Source of the DNA: Nocardioides sp. S5
GTDB taxonomy: Bacteria; Actinomycetota; Actinomycetes; Propionibacteriales; Nocardioidaceae
Direction of reading: 5' to 3'
Length of the DNA: 64,000 bases
Assembly (NCBI RefSeq): GCF_017310035.1
Contig: NZ_CP022296.1
Span: 2,728,001-2,792,000, forward strand
Below the pieces are notes generated by a model. The model saw only the letters and a list, made by a program, of their open reading frames with translations, was not told the DNA's origin and made no database searches. This document shows, piece after piece, positions 10,284-19,557 of the stretch (positions are counted from its first letter, which is position 1; every line of letters begins with the position of its first letter). The position numbers were made by a program, and so were the translations under genes.

Positions 10284-11806
10284 TGACGCACGTGAACCCG
10301 CTGCGCGACCCGCAGGACCGCCGGCTCCCCCGCATCGCCGGCCCCTGCGGGATGGTGCTCTTCGGTGTGACCGGCGACCTGTCGCGCAAGAAGGTCATGC
10401 CGGCCATCTACGACCTCGCCAACCGCGGGCTGCTGCCCCCGGGCTTCAGCCTCGTCGGGTTCGCCCGCCGTGACTGGGCCGACCAGGACTTCGCGCAGAT
10501 CGTGCACGACGCGGTCAAGGAGCACGCGCGTACGCCGTTCCGCGAGGAGGTCTGGAACCAGCTCTCGGAGGGCTTCCGCTTCGTGCCGGGCAACTTCGAC
10601 GACGACGACGCCTTCGAGCAGCTGCGTCGCACCGTCGAGGAGCTCGACCAGCTCCGCGGCACCGGCGGCAACATGGCCTTCTACCTCGCGATCCCGCCGT
10701 CGTTCTTCGGCACGGTCGTGGGGCAGCTCAAGAAGCACGGCCTGGCCGACCGCGAGGGCGACCAGTGGCGCCGCGTGGTCGTGGAGAAGCCCTTCGGCCA
10801 CGACCTCGAGTCCGCGCGTGAGCTCAACGACGTCCTCGCGGACGTCTTCCCGTCCGGCTCGATCTTCCGCATCGACCACTACCTCGGCAAGGAGACGGTG
10901 CAGAACATCCTCGCGATGCGCTTCGCGAACAACATGTTCGAGCCGATCTGGAACGCCAACTACGTCGACCACGTGCAGATCACGATGGCCGAGGACATCG
11001 GCATCGGCGGCCGCGCCGGCTACTACGACGGGATCGGCGCCGCCCGCGACGTCATCCAGAACCACCTCCTCCAGCTCATGGCGCTGGTCGCCATGGAGGA
11101 ACCGATCGCCTTCGACGCCGAGAGCCTGCGCATCGAGAAGCTCAAGGTGCTCGCCTCCGCCCAGCTGCCCCCGCGGCTCGACACGACCACCGCGCGCGGT
11201 CAGTACGCCCCCGGCTGGGCCGGTGGCGAGAAGGTGACCGGCTTCCTCGACGAGGAGGGCATCAAGAAGACCTCGACGACCGAGACCTTCGCCGCGATCA
11301 CCGTCCACGTCGAGACGCGGCGCTGGGCCGGCGTGCCGTTCTACCTCCGCACCGGCAAGCGCCTGGGCCGACGCGTCACCGAGGTGGCTGTGGTGTTCAA
11401 GAAGGCGCCGCACCTGCCGTTCTCGCAGACCTCGACCGAAGACCTCACCCAGAACGCCCTCGTCATCCGGGTCCAGCCCGACGAGGGCATGACGATGCGC
11501 TTCGGCTCCAAGGTGCCGGGCACCGCGATGGAGATCCGCGACGTCAACATGGACTTCGCCTACGGCGGCTCCTTCACCGAGGCGAGCGCCGAGGCCTACG
11601 AGCGCCTCATCCTCGACGTGCTGCTGGGCGACCCGCCGCTCTTCCCGCGCCACGAGGAGGTCGAGCTGTCGTGGAAGCTGCTCGACCCGGTCATCGACCA
11701 CTGGGCGAAGAAGGGCCGGCCCGACGCGTACGACTCCGGCACGTGGGGTCCCCCGTCCGCCGAGAAGATGCTGGCCCGCGACGGCCGCACCTGGAGGAGG
11801 CCCTGA
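10283..11806 (+). CDS. zwf: Glucose-6-phosphate 1-dehydrogenase
   Basis: A 507-aa dehydrogenase that oxidises glucose 6-phosphate to 6-phosphogluconolactone, reducing NADP. The Rossmann start GVTGDLSRKKVMPAIYDL is present, as are the catalytic RIDHYLGKETVQNI segment (the enzyme signature) and the EKPFGHDLESA substrate Lys region. The ATG at 10283 shares bases with the pgi stop (TGATG); the long open frame upstream of it is a shadow of pgi. Overlap with opcA at the 3' end (11804-11808) indicates coupling with its allosteric partner. Confidence 0.96.
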   Translation: MTHVNPLRDPQDRRLPRIAGPCGMVLFGVTGDLSRKKVMPAIYDLANRGLLPPGFSLVGFARRDWADQDFAQIVHDAVKEHARTPFREEVWNQLSEGFRFVPGNFDDDDAFEQLRRTVEELDQLRGTGGNMAFYLAIPPSFFGTVVGQLKKHGLADREGDQWRRVVVEKPFGHDLESARELNDVLADVFPSGSIFRIDHYLGKETVQNILAMRFANNMFEPIWNANYVDHVQITMAEDIGIGGRAGYYDGIGAARDVIQNHLLQLMALVAMEEPIAFDAESLRIEKLKVLASAQLPPRLDTTTARGQYAPGWAGGEKVTGFLDEEGIKKTSTTETFAAITVHVETRRWAGVPFYLRTGKRLGRRVTEVAVVFKKAPHLPFSQTSTEDLTQNALVIRVQPDEGMTMRFGSKVPGTAMEIRDVNMDFAYGGSFTEASAEAYERLILDVLLGDPPLFPRHEEVELSWKLLDPVIDHWAKKGRPDAYDSGTWGPPSAEKMLARDGRTWRRP

Positions 11807-12717
11807 TGATCGAGCTCACCGACACCAACTCGTCCAAGATCGCTGCCGAGTTCGTCCGCGCCCGCACCCGCGCCGGCAGCCCCGCGATGGGCATGGTGAT
11901 GACCCTGATCATCGTGGCGCCCGAGGACGATGCCGCAGAGGCGATGCTGGCGGCCAAGCGAGCCTCGCGCGAGCACCCCTCACGCGTGCTCGGCGTGATC
12001 CTCGGCGACGCCCGTGGCTCCGCCGTGGTCAACGCGCAGGTCGGCAGCGGCGACGGGTGGGGCGGCGAGACCGCCCTCATCCGGCTCAAGGGCGAGGTGG
12101 TCAAGCACGCCGAGTCGGTGGTGCTGCCGCTGCTCCTGCCCGACTCCCCCGTCGCCATCTGGTGGCCGACGTCGGCGCCCGCCGACCCGGCGTCGGACCC
12201 GCTCGGCGCGCTGGCCCAGCGTCGGATCACTGACTCGGCCACGGTCACTCGCGGCAGGGCGACGGCGATGGTCACCCAGTGCCAGCACTACTCGCCGGGC
12301 AACACGGACCTCAGCTGGACCCGCCTGACGCCGTGGCGCGCCCTGCTCGCGGCGGCGCTCGACCAGCACCCGCTGAAGGTCACCGGTGCCAAGGTCACCG
12401 CGGAGCGGGTCAGCCCGAGCGCCGACCTGCTGGTGGCGTGGCTGTGCGACAGGCTGAAGATCGAGGTGACGCGCGGCAACTCCGAGGGGCCTGGCATCAC
12501 CGAGGTGAGCATGGACACCAAGGAGGGCGCGATCCGCATCTCGCGGGCCGACGGCCGCCTGGCGACGTTCAGCTCCCCGCACCGGCCCGACCGGCCCGTC
12601 GCCCTCAAGCGCCGCGAGGTCCCGGCCCTGCTCTCGGAGGAGCTGCGCCGCCTCGACGAGGACGACGTCTACGCCTCCGTCGCCGCCCGCCTGGTCAAGC
12701 TGCGGGGCGCGAAGTGA
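11806..12717 (+). CDS. opcA: Glucose-6-phosphate dehydrogenase assembly protein OpcA
   Basis: A 303-aa cytoplasmic protein needed for assembly and redox activation of G6PDH in actinobacteria and cyanobacteria. The N-terminus MIELTDTNSSKIAAEFVRAR and the core VVLPLLLPDSPVAIWWP are characteristic. Members have no known catalytic motif. The start at 11806 overlaps the zwf stop, and the end overlaps the pgl GTG (GTGA at 12714-12717). The order zwf-opcA-pgl is the usual actinobacterial arrangement and supports the assignment. Confidence 0.94.
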   Translation: MIELTDTNSSKIAAEFVRARTRAGSPAMGMVMTLIIVAPEDDAAEAMLAAKRASREHPSRVLGVILGDARGSAVVNAQVGSGDGWGGETALIRLKGEVVKHAESVVLPLLLPDSPVAIWWPTSAPADPASDPLGALAQRRITDSATVTRGRATAMVTQCQHYSPGNTDLSWTRLTPWRALLAAALDQHPLKVTGAKVTAERVSPSADLLVAWLCDRLKIEVTRGNSEGPGITEVSMDTKEGAIRISRADGRLATFSSPHRPDRPVALKRREVPALLSEELRRLDEDDVYASVAARLVKLRGAK

Positions 12718-13445
12718 GCGCCGCCGAGATCCGACGTCACGACGACGCCGACCTCCTCGTCGGCGACATCGCCTCCGCCCTCCTCGACCGGCTGGAAGCC
12801 GCTCAGGCACGTGGCGAGGTCCCGCAGGTCGGGCTCACCGGCGGAAGCATCGCCGAGGCGCTCCACCGCGAGCTCGCGCGACGTGCGACCGACTCCTCGC
12901 TCGACTGGTCGCGCGTGGTCTTCTGGTGGGGCGACGAGCGGTTCGTGCCGGCCGACTCGCCCGACCGCAACGCCCGCCAGGCCCGCGAGGCCCTGCTCGA
13001 CCACGTCGGCGTCGACCCCGCCAACGTCCACGAGGTGCCGGCCAGCGACGCCGTGACCACCGCCGAGGATGCTGCAGATGCCTACAGCGCGGACCTGCGC
13101 GAGCACGGCGCCGGGTTCTTCGAGGTGCTGATGCTGGGCATCGGCCCGGACGGGCACTGCGCCTCGCTCTTCCCGGGACACCCCGCGCTCAGCGCCCGCG
13201 ACGCCATCGCCGTCGCGGTGCACGACTCCCCCAAGCCGCCGCCGGATCGCGTGACCCTCACGTTCGAGGCCATGGAGCGGTGCCGCGCCGTGTGGTTCAT
13301 CGCCAGCGGCGAGGGCAAGGCCGAGGCGGTCGCGCGCGCGCTCGCCGAAGAGGGTTCGGTCGAGGAGACCCCTGCCCGCGGCGTACGCGGCGACGAGACC
13401 GTGTGGTGGCTCGACGAGGATGCCGCCTCCGCCCTCCCCCGCTGA
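12714..13445 (+). CDS. pgl: 6-phosphogluconolactonase
   Basis: A 243-aa hydrolase of the glucosamine/6-phosphogluconolactonase (NagB-like, DevB) family that opens 6-phosphoglucono-lactone produced by Zwf. The substrate-binding GLTGGSIAEALH loop and the segments VVFWWGDERFVPADSPDRNARQ and LMLGIGPDGHCASLFPGHP are standard for the family. It begins with a GTG overlapping the opcA stop. Its own TGA (13443-13445) overlaps the first bases of a 31-bp repeat array, so it is the last gene of the operon. Confidence 0.95.
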   Translation: MSAAEIRRHDDADLLVGDIASALLDRLEAAQARGEVPQVGLTGGSIAEALHRELARRATDSSLDWSRVVFWWGDERFVPADSPDRNARQAREALLDHVGVDPANVHEVPASDAVTTAEDAADAYSADLREHGAGFFEVLMLGIGPDGHCASLFPGHPALSARDAIAVAVHDSPKPPPDRVTLTFEAMERCRAVWFIASGEGKAEAVARALAEEGSVEETPARGVRGDETVWWLDEDAASALPR

Positions 13446-13520
13446 CCGGGCAGTTCCTAGCCCTGGACCCCGCCGACCGGGCACTTCCTAGCCCTGGACC
13501 CCGCCGACCGGGCAGTTCCT
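13444..13520. repeat. Array of 31-bp direct repeats, left arm (2.5 copies)
   Basis: The unit starts GACCGGGCAGTTCCTAGCCC and is 31 bp long. Full copies lie at 13444-13474 and 13475-13505, and a half copy at 13506-13520. The copies differ at one position of the shared part (CAGTTCCT in copies 1 and 3, CACTTCCT in copy 2). Read on the minus strand, copy 2 contains GAAGTGCCCGGTCGGC, which recurs on the plus strand in the array at 14583-14671. The two arrays are therefore inverted relative to each other around the gene at 13527-14519. Confidence 0.9.
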
Positions 13521-13526
13521 CGCGCG

Positions 13527-14519
13527 TCACGTGCGCGCAAGGTCGATGACGGTGGCACTGCGCGTGGCGTACGACGCCCGCGCCGACTCGAACCCGATCC
13601 GGAGTCGGTCACCGGCGCCGAGCTCGCTGCCGTAGCAGTCCTTCCCGACGAACACGTCCATCATCCAGGCGCGCCGCGTCCTCAACCACGAGAGTCGTTC
13701 GTCGTCGTGCTCCTCCGCGTCGTCGTCGTGGAACTCCTCGCCGAAGTACTCCGCGCCGTAGCGCACCTCACGACTTCCCACGTCGATCCGGAACCGGGGC
13801 GTCCCGTCATCGGCGTACTCCCAGATCTGCGTCTCGGGTGGAACGGGAATCCCTGACTCGTGCCAGTGCAGTCGGAGCGCGCTCTCCGGCGGTGACTCGG
13901 CGCCGGTGTCGCCCAAGGGGGCGAGGTGGCGCAGCTGTACGACGCCACGTCGGCCCTTGAACCGGTCGACCTCGGCGAGCAGCCGGCCCTGGTCCACGCC
14001 GAGGCGCAGGAAGCCGTCGATCGCTGCGAGTGCGTCGTACCTCCACAGGAGCCGACCGAGGTCGCAGGCCGTACGCAGCGGCGAGGTGATGAGAACTCCT
14101 CCGAGCTCCTCGATGTCACGCGGAAGCAGCTCACGCACTCCGCTCCTGACCCCGGCTCGACGCATGCGACTTCCGGCGAGGCTGAACAGGTCGAGGGACG
14201 GCATCTGGTGGATCGCGCTCCTCGGCAGCGCATCGACACCGTGCACCCACGCCGCTGTGCGGTCGACGACCACGACGTGCGGAGGCAGCACCAGCTCGAC
14301 TGCCGCCACCCGGAGTCGCAGTGAGTCGGGGACGTGCGATGCCACGAACACTCCGCGGAGCATGGGCCGGAGCAGCCCGCCCGCAACGAGCCGGCGGCGC
14401 AAGCTGGCAGGCACCCCGGCGACATCAGCCTCGGCGGCAGTGAACGGGCGATCGATCGGGACCGGCGCCGATCCGTTGAGGAACGCGACGTCTCGGCACC
14501 AGGCGGGCAGCTGCGGCAT
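13527..14519 (-). CDS. AbiEi-like winged-helix / DUF559-like nuclease-fold protein
   Basis: A 330-aa protein of uncertain function. The N-terminal region (FTAAEADVAGVPASLRRRLV through GGLLRPMLRGVFVASHVP) looks like the winged-helix domain of type IV AbiEi antitoxins. The C-terminal part resembles DUF559/Vsr-type PD-(D/E)XK folds: SPPESALRLHW with a conserved Glu, FRIDVG with an Asp, and GAEYFGEEFH in place of the usual EYDGxxH. The usual second acidic residue there is Phe, so nuclease activity is doubtful. I chose the ATG at 14519 because CAGGGT lies 7 nt before it (14527-14532); a TTG at 14546 is the alternative. It has no toxin partner beside it and is flanked on both sides by inverted 31-bp repeat arrays. 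Confidence 0.65.
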   Translation of the reverse strand: MPQLPAWCRDVAFLNGSAPVPIDRPFTAAEADVAGVPASLRRRLVAGGLLRPMLRGVFVASHVPDSLRLRVAAVELVLPPHVVVVDRTAAWVHGVDALPRSAIHQMPSLDLFSLAGSRMRRAGVRSGVRELLPRDIEELGGVLITSPLRTACDLGRLLWRYDALAAIDGFLRLGVDQGRLLAEVDRFKGRRGVVQLRHLAPLGDTGAESPPESALRLHWHESGIPVPPETQIWEYADDGTPRFRIDVGSREVRYGAEYFGEEFHDDDAEEHDDERLSWLRTRRAWMMDVFVGKDCYGSELGAGDRLRIGFESARASYATRSATVIDLART

Positions 14520-14582
14520 GACGGCGACCCTGCCCGGATCCGACAACCGGTGCAGAAGTCATCCACAGGCGCAGCTACGCGT

Positions 14583-14671
14583 GCAACGAAGTGCCCGGTC
14601 GGCAGGCCTCAGCGCAACGAAGCGCCCGGTCGGCAGGTCTCAGCGCAACGAAGCGCCCGCTCGTCGGTCAG
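14583..14671. repeat. Array of 31-bp direct repeats, right arm (2.5 copies)
   Basis: The unit begins GCAACGAAGTGCCCGGTCGG. Copies start at 14583, 14614 and 14645, an exact 31-bp period; the third is partial and ends where the rbpA stop region begins (about 14671). Copy 1 shares the 16-mer GAAGTGCCCGGTCGGC with the left array, in inverted orientation. The same period and copy number (2.5) on both sides make chance unlikely. Confidence 0.88.
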
Positions 14672-15027
14672 AAGATGATCTCGCCGGCCTTGCGGCGGCT
14701 GCGCAGCAGGGCGACGGCCTCGTCGAGGATGTCGGCCGCCTCGGTCTCGCTGCGACGCTCCTTCACGTAGGCGAGGTGCGTCTTGTACGGCTCGATCTTC
14801 GGCGCCGGGGGCGGGTTCTCCGAGTCCAGGCTCGCGGGCAGGCCGCACTTGGGGCAGTCCCACGAGTCGGGGACGGTGGCCTCGATCGAGAACGTCACCA
14901 CCGACCGGTGGTCGTGGCTGCAGAAGTAGGTGACGGTCTGGCGGGGCGCGGCCTCGCCGCGCTCCGCCTCGCCCATGGGACCGGCACCGATTCGACTACC
15001 GCGGATCGCATTTCCAGCACCAGCCAC
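14668..15027 (-). CDS. rbpA: RNA polymerase-binding protein RbpA
   Basis: A 119-aa actinobacterial transcription factor that binds the primary sigma factor and RNA polymerase and stabilises open complexes. The central zinc-ribbon-like core TVTYFCSHDHRSVVTFSIEA, then WDCPKCGLPA with its Cys pair, and the C-terminal sigma-interaction helix (EAADILDEAVALLRSRR) match RbpA. A GTG at 15027 (VAGAGNAIRGSRIG) is chosen because GAAGGAG lies 5-6 nt upstream, and the protein then has the normal family length with the basic linker RGSRIG. It lies between the repeat-flanked gene and secG. Confidence 0.93.
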   Translation of the reverse strand: MAGAGNAIRGSRIGAGPMGEAERGEAAPRQTVTYFCSHDHRSVVTFSIEATVPDSWDCPKCGLPASLDSENPPPAPKIEPYKTHLAYVKERRSETEAADILDEAVALLRSRRKAGEIIF

Positions 15028-15058
15028 GACGACTCCTTCGAAAGAAAGCTCAGGGGGA

Positions 15059-15298
15059 TTAGTTGCCCGCGTAGGCCTTGAGCAGGCCCAGGGCGATGAT
15101 GCACGCAAACCAGATGACACCGACGCCGACCGTGAAGCGGTCGAGGTTGCGCTCGGCCACCGACGATCCCCCCAAACTGCTGGAGACGCCGCCACCGAAC
15201 ATGTCGGAGAGGCCACCACCGCGGCCCTTGTGGAGCAGCACCAGCAGGATCATGATCGCGCTCGTGATGACGAGCAGGATGGTGAAGAGCAGAATCAC
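15059..15298 (-). CDS. secG: Preprotein translocase subunit SecG
   Basis: A 79-aa inner-membrane subunit of the SecYEG channel. It has two hydrophobic helices (ILLFTILLVITSAIMILLVL and FTVGVGVIWFACIIALGLL) separated by the glycine-rich cytosolic loop HKGRGGGLSDMFGGG that is typical of SecG. The GTG start at 15298 is preceded at 7 nt by TAGGCT (15306-15311), a leaderless arrangement. It follows tpiA on the same strand, the usual actinobacterial order. Confidence 0.95.
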   Translation of the reverse strand: MILLFTILLVITSAIMILLVLLHKGRGGGLSDMFGGGVSSSLGGSSVAERNLDRFTVGVGVIWFACIIALGLLKAYAGN

Positions 15299-15342
15299 GA
15301 GCGGAAGCCTACGTCACGCCCACGCGGAACCGGTGAGCGCCC

Positions 15343-16140
15343 TCACAGCACCGGCATGTCGTAGAAACGGCAGATGCCACCGAACTCGTCGACCTGCAGG
15401 CTGGCACCGCCCACGAGGCATCCGTCGACGTCCGGCTTGTCCATGATCCCTCCCACGTTGGCCGCCTTGACCGACCCTCCGTAGAGGATCCGCAGGCCGT
15501 CCGCCGCGGCGTCGCCGTGCACCTCGCGCACCCGCTCACGGATCGCCCCGCAGACCTCCTGGGCGTCGTCGGGCGTGGCGACCTCGCCGGTCCCGATGGC
15601 CCACACGGGCTCGTAGGCGACCACGAGGCCGGCGACCTGCTCGGCGGTGAAGCCGTCGAGCGAGCCGTCCACCTGCGTGAGCGTGAACGGCACGTGCTCG
15701 CCCGCCTGGCGCACGTCGAGTCCCTCGCCGACGCACACGATCGGCGTCATGCCGGCCGACAGCGCCCTGTGGGCCTTGGCGTTGACCAGCTCGTCGGACT
15801 CGTCGTGGTGCATCCGGCGCTCGGAGTGCCCGACCACGACGTAGGAGCAGCCCAGCTTGCTGAGCATGCCTGCGGAGATCTCGCCGGTGTAGGCGCCCTC
15901 GTCGTGCACGGACACGTCCTGCGCGCCGTAGCGGATCGAGAGGCGGTCACCGTCGACCAGCGTCTGCACCGACCGGATGTCGGTGAACGGCGGCACCACG
16001 ACCACCTCGACCTTGCCGAAGTCGTGGCGCTTGTCCGACAGCGTCCAGGCGAGCTTCTGGACCAGCACCACCGCTTCCTGGTGGTTGAGGTTCATCTTCC
16101 AGTTGCCCGCCATCAGCGGCGTGCGGTCGTTCGTGGCCAC
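15343..16140 (-). CDS. tpiA: Triosephosphate isomerase
   Basis: A 265-aa TIM-barrel enzyme interconverting dihydroxyacetone phosphate and glyceraldehyde 3-phosphate. Catalytic landmarks are GNWKMN near residues 12-17 (active-site Lys), VVGHSERR (catalytic His) and [12 protein letters not shown] (catalytic Glu and flexible loop), with the phosphate-binding [11 protein letters not shown] near the C-terminus. The GTG at 16140 gives the standard N-terminus [17 protein letters not shown] and lies 4 nt downstream of the pgk stop. Third gene of the gap-pgk-tpiA glycolytic operon. Confidence 0.96.
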   Translation of the reverse strand: MATNDRTPLMAGNWKMNLNHQEAVVLVQKLAWTLSDKRHDFGKVEVVVVPPFTDIRSVQTLVDGDRLSIRYGAQDVSVHDEGAYTGEISAGMLSKLGCSYVVVGHSERRMHHDESDELVNAKAHRALSAGMTPIVCVGEGLDVRQAGEHVPFTLTQVDGSLDGFTAEQVAGLVVAYEPVWAIGTGEVATPDDAQEVCGAIRERVREVHGDAAADGLRILYGGSVKAANVGGIMDKPDVDGCLVGGASLQVDEFGGICRFYDMPVL

Positions 16141-16144
16141 GGGT

Positions 16145-17347
16145 TCAGTCCCTCTCGAGTACGGCGATGCCCGGGAGCTCCTTGCCCTCCAGGAACTCCA
16201 GCGACGCGCCACCGCCGGTGGAGATGTGGCCGAAGGCGGCCTCGTCGAAGCCCAGCTGTCGTACGGCGGCAGCGGAGTCGCCACCACCCACGACGGACAG
16301 GCCCTCGACCTTCGTCAGCGCCTCGGCGACGGCACGGGTGCCGTCGGCGAACGCCTCGACCTCGAAGACGCCCATCGGCCCGTTCCAGAAGACCGTACGA
16401 GCGTCGCCCAGCGCCGCCGCGAAGGCAGCCGCCGACTCGGGACCGATGTCGAGCCCGAGAGCGTCCGACGGGATCTCCGAGGCGGGTACGACGTGTGGCT
16501 CGGGCTCGCGGTCGCCCGACGGGAACGCCGTGTCGACCACGACGTCGGTCGGGAGCAGGATCTCCACCCCGCGGTCCGCCGCCTCGGCGAGGTAGCGGGT
16601 GCAGGTGTCGAGCTGGTCGGCCTCGAGCAGGCTCTTGCCGACCTCGTGGCCCTGGGCCTTGAGGAAGGTGAAGACCATGCCGCCACCGATGAGCAGCTTG
16701 TCGGCCTTGTCGATGAGGTTGTCGATGACGCCGAGCTTGTCCGACACCTTCGAGCCGCCGAGGACGACGACGTAGGGGCGCTCGGGGTGCTCGGTCAGTC
16801 GTCGCAGCACGTCGACCTCCGCCGCGACCAGTCCACCCATCGCGGACGGCAGTCGCAGTGCGACGTCGTACACGCTGGCCTGCTTGCGGTGCACGACGCC
16901 GAAGCCGTCGGAGACGAAGGCGTCGGCCAGCTGCGCGAGCTGGTCGGCGAACGCGCCGCGGACGGCGTCGTCCTTCGACGTCTCGCCGTCGTTGAACCGG
17001 ACGTTCTCCAGCAGGGCGATCCCGCCGTCCTCGAGACCGGCCACCGTCTCCGACGCACTGGCGCCGACGGTGTCGGACGCGAACGCGACGGGACGGTCCA
17101 GCAGCTCGGAGAGCCGGTGTGCGACCGGCTCGAGGGAGTACTTCGGGTCGGGAGAGCCGCCCGGGCGGCCCAGGTGGGCGGTGACGACCACCCGGGCGCC
17201 CGCGTCGGACAGCTGCGTGATGGTCGGGACGCTCGCGCGGATCCGGCCGTCGTCGGTGATGGTGGTGCCGTCGAGCGGCACGTTGAGGTCCGAGCGGACC
17301 AGCACGCGCTTGCCCGACAGGTCCCCCAGCGAAGCGATGTCCGACAT
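16145..17347 (-). CDS. pgk: Phosphoglycerate kinase
   Basis: A 400-aa two-domain kinase that makes ATP from 1,3-bisphosphoglycerate. The N-terminal [15 protein letters not shown] and TAHLGRPGG motifs bind substrate, [16 protein letters not shown] lies in the hinge region, and the nucleotide-binding [15 protein letters not shown] and [11 protein letters not shown] are at the C-terminal side. The start ATG at 17347 gives [12 protein letters not shown]; open frame further upstream is a shadow of gap. It is preceded by gap with a gap of about 5 nt and followed by tpiA. Confidence 0.96.
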   Translation of the reverse strand: MSDIASLGDLSGKRVLVRSDLNVPLDGTTITDDGRIRASVPTITQLSDAGARVVVTAHLGRPGGSPDPKYSLEPVAHRLSELLDRPVAFASDTVGASASETVAGLEDGGIALLENVRFNDGETSKDDAVRGAFADQLAQLADAFVSDGFGVVHRKQASVYDVALRLPSAMGGLVAAEVDVLRRLTEHPERPYVVVLGGSKVSDKLGVIDNLIDKADKLLIGGGMVFTFLKAQGHEVGKSLLEADQLDTCTRYLAEAADRGVEILLPTDVVVDTAFPSGDREPEPHVVPASEIPSDALGLDIGPESAAAFAAALGDARTVFWNGPMGVFEVEAFADGTRAVAEALTKVEGLSVVGGGDSAAAVRQLGFDEAAFGHISTGGGASLEFLEGKELPGIAVLERD

Positions 17348-17352
17348 GGAGC

Positions 17353-18360
<1,008 letters not shown>

Positions 18361-18368
18361 CTAGGTGC

Positions 18369-18414
18369 GGGGCCTTCGGTGACCCCGTCGACAGCTCTGG
18401 TCTTCGGTGACCAG
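18369..18414 (-). ncRNA. Twin-hairpin leader element of gap (ANTAR-target-like)
   Basis: Read on the mRNA strand, the proximal hairpin is CUGGUC-ACCGAA-GACCAG (18414-18397) and the distal one GGGGUC-ACCGAA-GGCCCC (18386-18369), joined by a 10-nt linker. Each has a 6-bp stem (one G-U pair in the second) and an identical hexaloop with A at position 1 and G at position 4. That is the signature described for RNA targets of ANTAR-domain proteins. The outer stem sequences differ but keep pairing. The second hairpin ends 6 nt before the AGGAGG ribosome-binding site. Alternatively the repeated GGTCACCGAAG could be a direct-repeat DNA operator. Confidence 0.6.
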
Positions 18415-18422
18415 CATCACCG

Positions 18423-18428
18423 ACCCTA
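18423..18428 (-). promoter_or_regulatory. Putative -10 element of the gap promoter
   Basis: TAGGGT on the minus strand, 75 nt before the gap start and 8 nt before the first leader hairpin. Transcription starting 6-8 nt downstream would place the twin hairpin at the very 5' end of the mRNA. No convincing -35 sequence is seen. Confidence 0.4.
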
Positions 18429-18482
18429 TCGGGTCACGCCGACGCCGCGGAGCGAGGTCGCCCGCGGTACGGACAGGTAACT

Positions 18483-18496
18483 TTGGATCGATCCAA
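18483..18496. promoter_or_regulatory. 14-bp perfect palindrome between whiA and gap
   Basis: TTGGATCGATCCAA is perfectly self-complementary and lies 12 bp past the whiA stop and about 55 bp upstream of the gap -10 box. It could bind a dimeric regulator of gap. No known consensus is recognised. Confidence 0.35.
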
Positions 18497-18507
18497 GGCC
18501 CGCAGCC

Positions 18508-19494
18508 TCAGCCTTCCTCGGCCAGCATCTCCGGCGTCAGCGACGCCTCGGTGTCGGGGATGCCGAGCTCCTCGGCGCGCTTGTCCGCCATCGCGAGCAG
18601 GCGGCGGATCCGCCCGGCGATCGCGTCCTTGGTCAGGACCGGGTCGTGCAGCTGGCCGAGCTCCTCGAGCGAGGCCTGCTTGTGCTCGAGGCGGAGGTGA
18701 CCGGCCTGGCGCAGGTGGTCGGGGATCTCCTCACCGAGGATCTCCAGCGCGCGCTCGACGCGGGCACCCGCGGCCACCGCCGCCCGGGCGGACCGGCGCA
18801 GGTTGGCGTCGTCGAAGTTCGCGAGGCGGTTCGCTGTGGCGCGGACCTCGCGGCGCATCCGACGCTCCTCCCACGCCATCAGCGACTCGTGGGCGCCGAG
18901 CCGGGTGAGCAGAGCGCCGATGGCGTCGCCGTCACGGATCACGACCCGGTCCACGCCACGCACCTCGCGCGCCTTGGCGGAGATGCCGAGACGACGGGCG
19001 ACACCGACGATCGCGAGCGCGGCCTCCGGGCCGGGGCAGGTGATCTCCAGCGACGACGAGCGGCCGGGCTCGGTCAGGGAGCCGTGGGCGAGGAAGGCAC
19101 CGCGCCATGCCGCGACGGCGTCGCAGCCGCCACCGCTGACGACGGCGGGCGGGAGGCCGCGCACGGGGCGACCGCGCTGGTCGAGCAGGCCGGTCTGGCG
19201 CGCCAGGGCCTCGCCGTCCTTGGTCACCCGCACGATGTAGCGCGAGCCCTTGCGGATGCCGTTGCCCTGCACCATGACCACGTCTGAGGGGTGGCCGTAG
19301 ACCTCGGAGATGTCCTTGCGCAGGCGTCGCGCGGCGGCACCGGTGTCGAGCTCGGCCTCCACGACGATGCGGCCGCTCACGATGTGCAGGCCGCCGGCGA
19401 AGCGGAGCATCGAGGCGACCTCGGCCTTGCGGCAGCAGGTCTTGGTGATCTGGGTGGAGGCGAGCTCTGCCTTCACCTGTGCCGTCATAGCCAT
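18508..19494 (-). CDS. whiA: Sporulation/division transcription regulator WhiA
   Basis: A 328-aa DNA-binding protein with an N-terminal LAGLIDADG-like fold and a C-terminal helix-turn-helix. It controls cell division and, in Streptomyces, sporulation genes; it is conserved in non-sporulating Gram-positives. Typical segments are the N-terminal [25 protein letters not shown], the central [22 protein letters not shown], and the C-terminal [28 protein letters not shown]. The ATG at 19494 is preceded by CAGGAT 7 nt upstream (19502-19507), so it is probably leaderless; MTAQ at 19488 is the alternative. The yvcK-rapZ-uvrC genes upstream form the conserved neighbourhood. Confidence 0.94.
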   Translation of the reverse strand: MAMTAQVKAELASTQITKTCCRKAEVASMLRFAGGLHIVSGRIVVEAELDTGAAARRLRKDISEVYGHPSDVVMVQGNGIRKGSRYIVRVTKDGEALARQTGLLDQRGRPVRGLPPAVVSGGGCDAVAAWRGAFLAHGSLTEPGRSSSLEITCPGPEAALAIVGVARRLGISAKAREVRGVDRVVIRDGDAIGALLTRLGAHESLMAWEERRMRREVRATANRLANFDDANLRRSARAAVAAGARVERALEILGEEIPDHLRQAGHLRLEHKQASLEELGQLHDPVLTKDAIAGRIRRLLAMADKRAEELGIPDTEASLTPEMLAEEG

Positions 19495-19557
19495 GGGCCG
19501 AATCCTGCCATGCTGGTCAACGACCCTCGACGGCCCGGCCGACGGGGTCGGCGCCGC

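Noticed and set aside
13444..14671. CRISPR array interpretation of the 31-bp repeats
   Set aside because: The copies are directly adjacent with no spacers, and no cas genes are present.
18369..18414. Plus-strand reading of the same repeats as UUCG tetraloop terminators for whiA
   Set aside because: whiA is on the minus strand and ends at 18508, and transcription of this strand belongs to gap; a plus-strand transcript has no gene to terminate.
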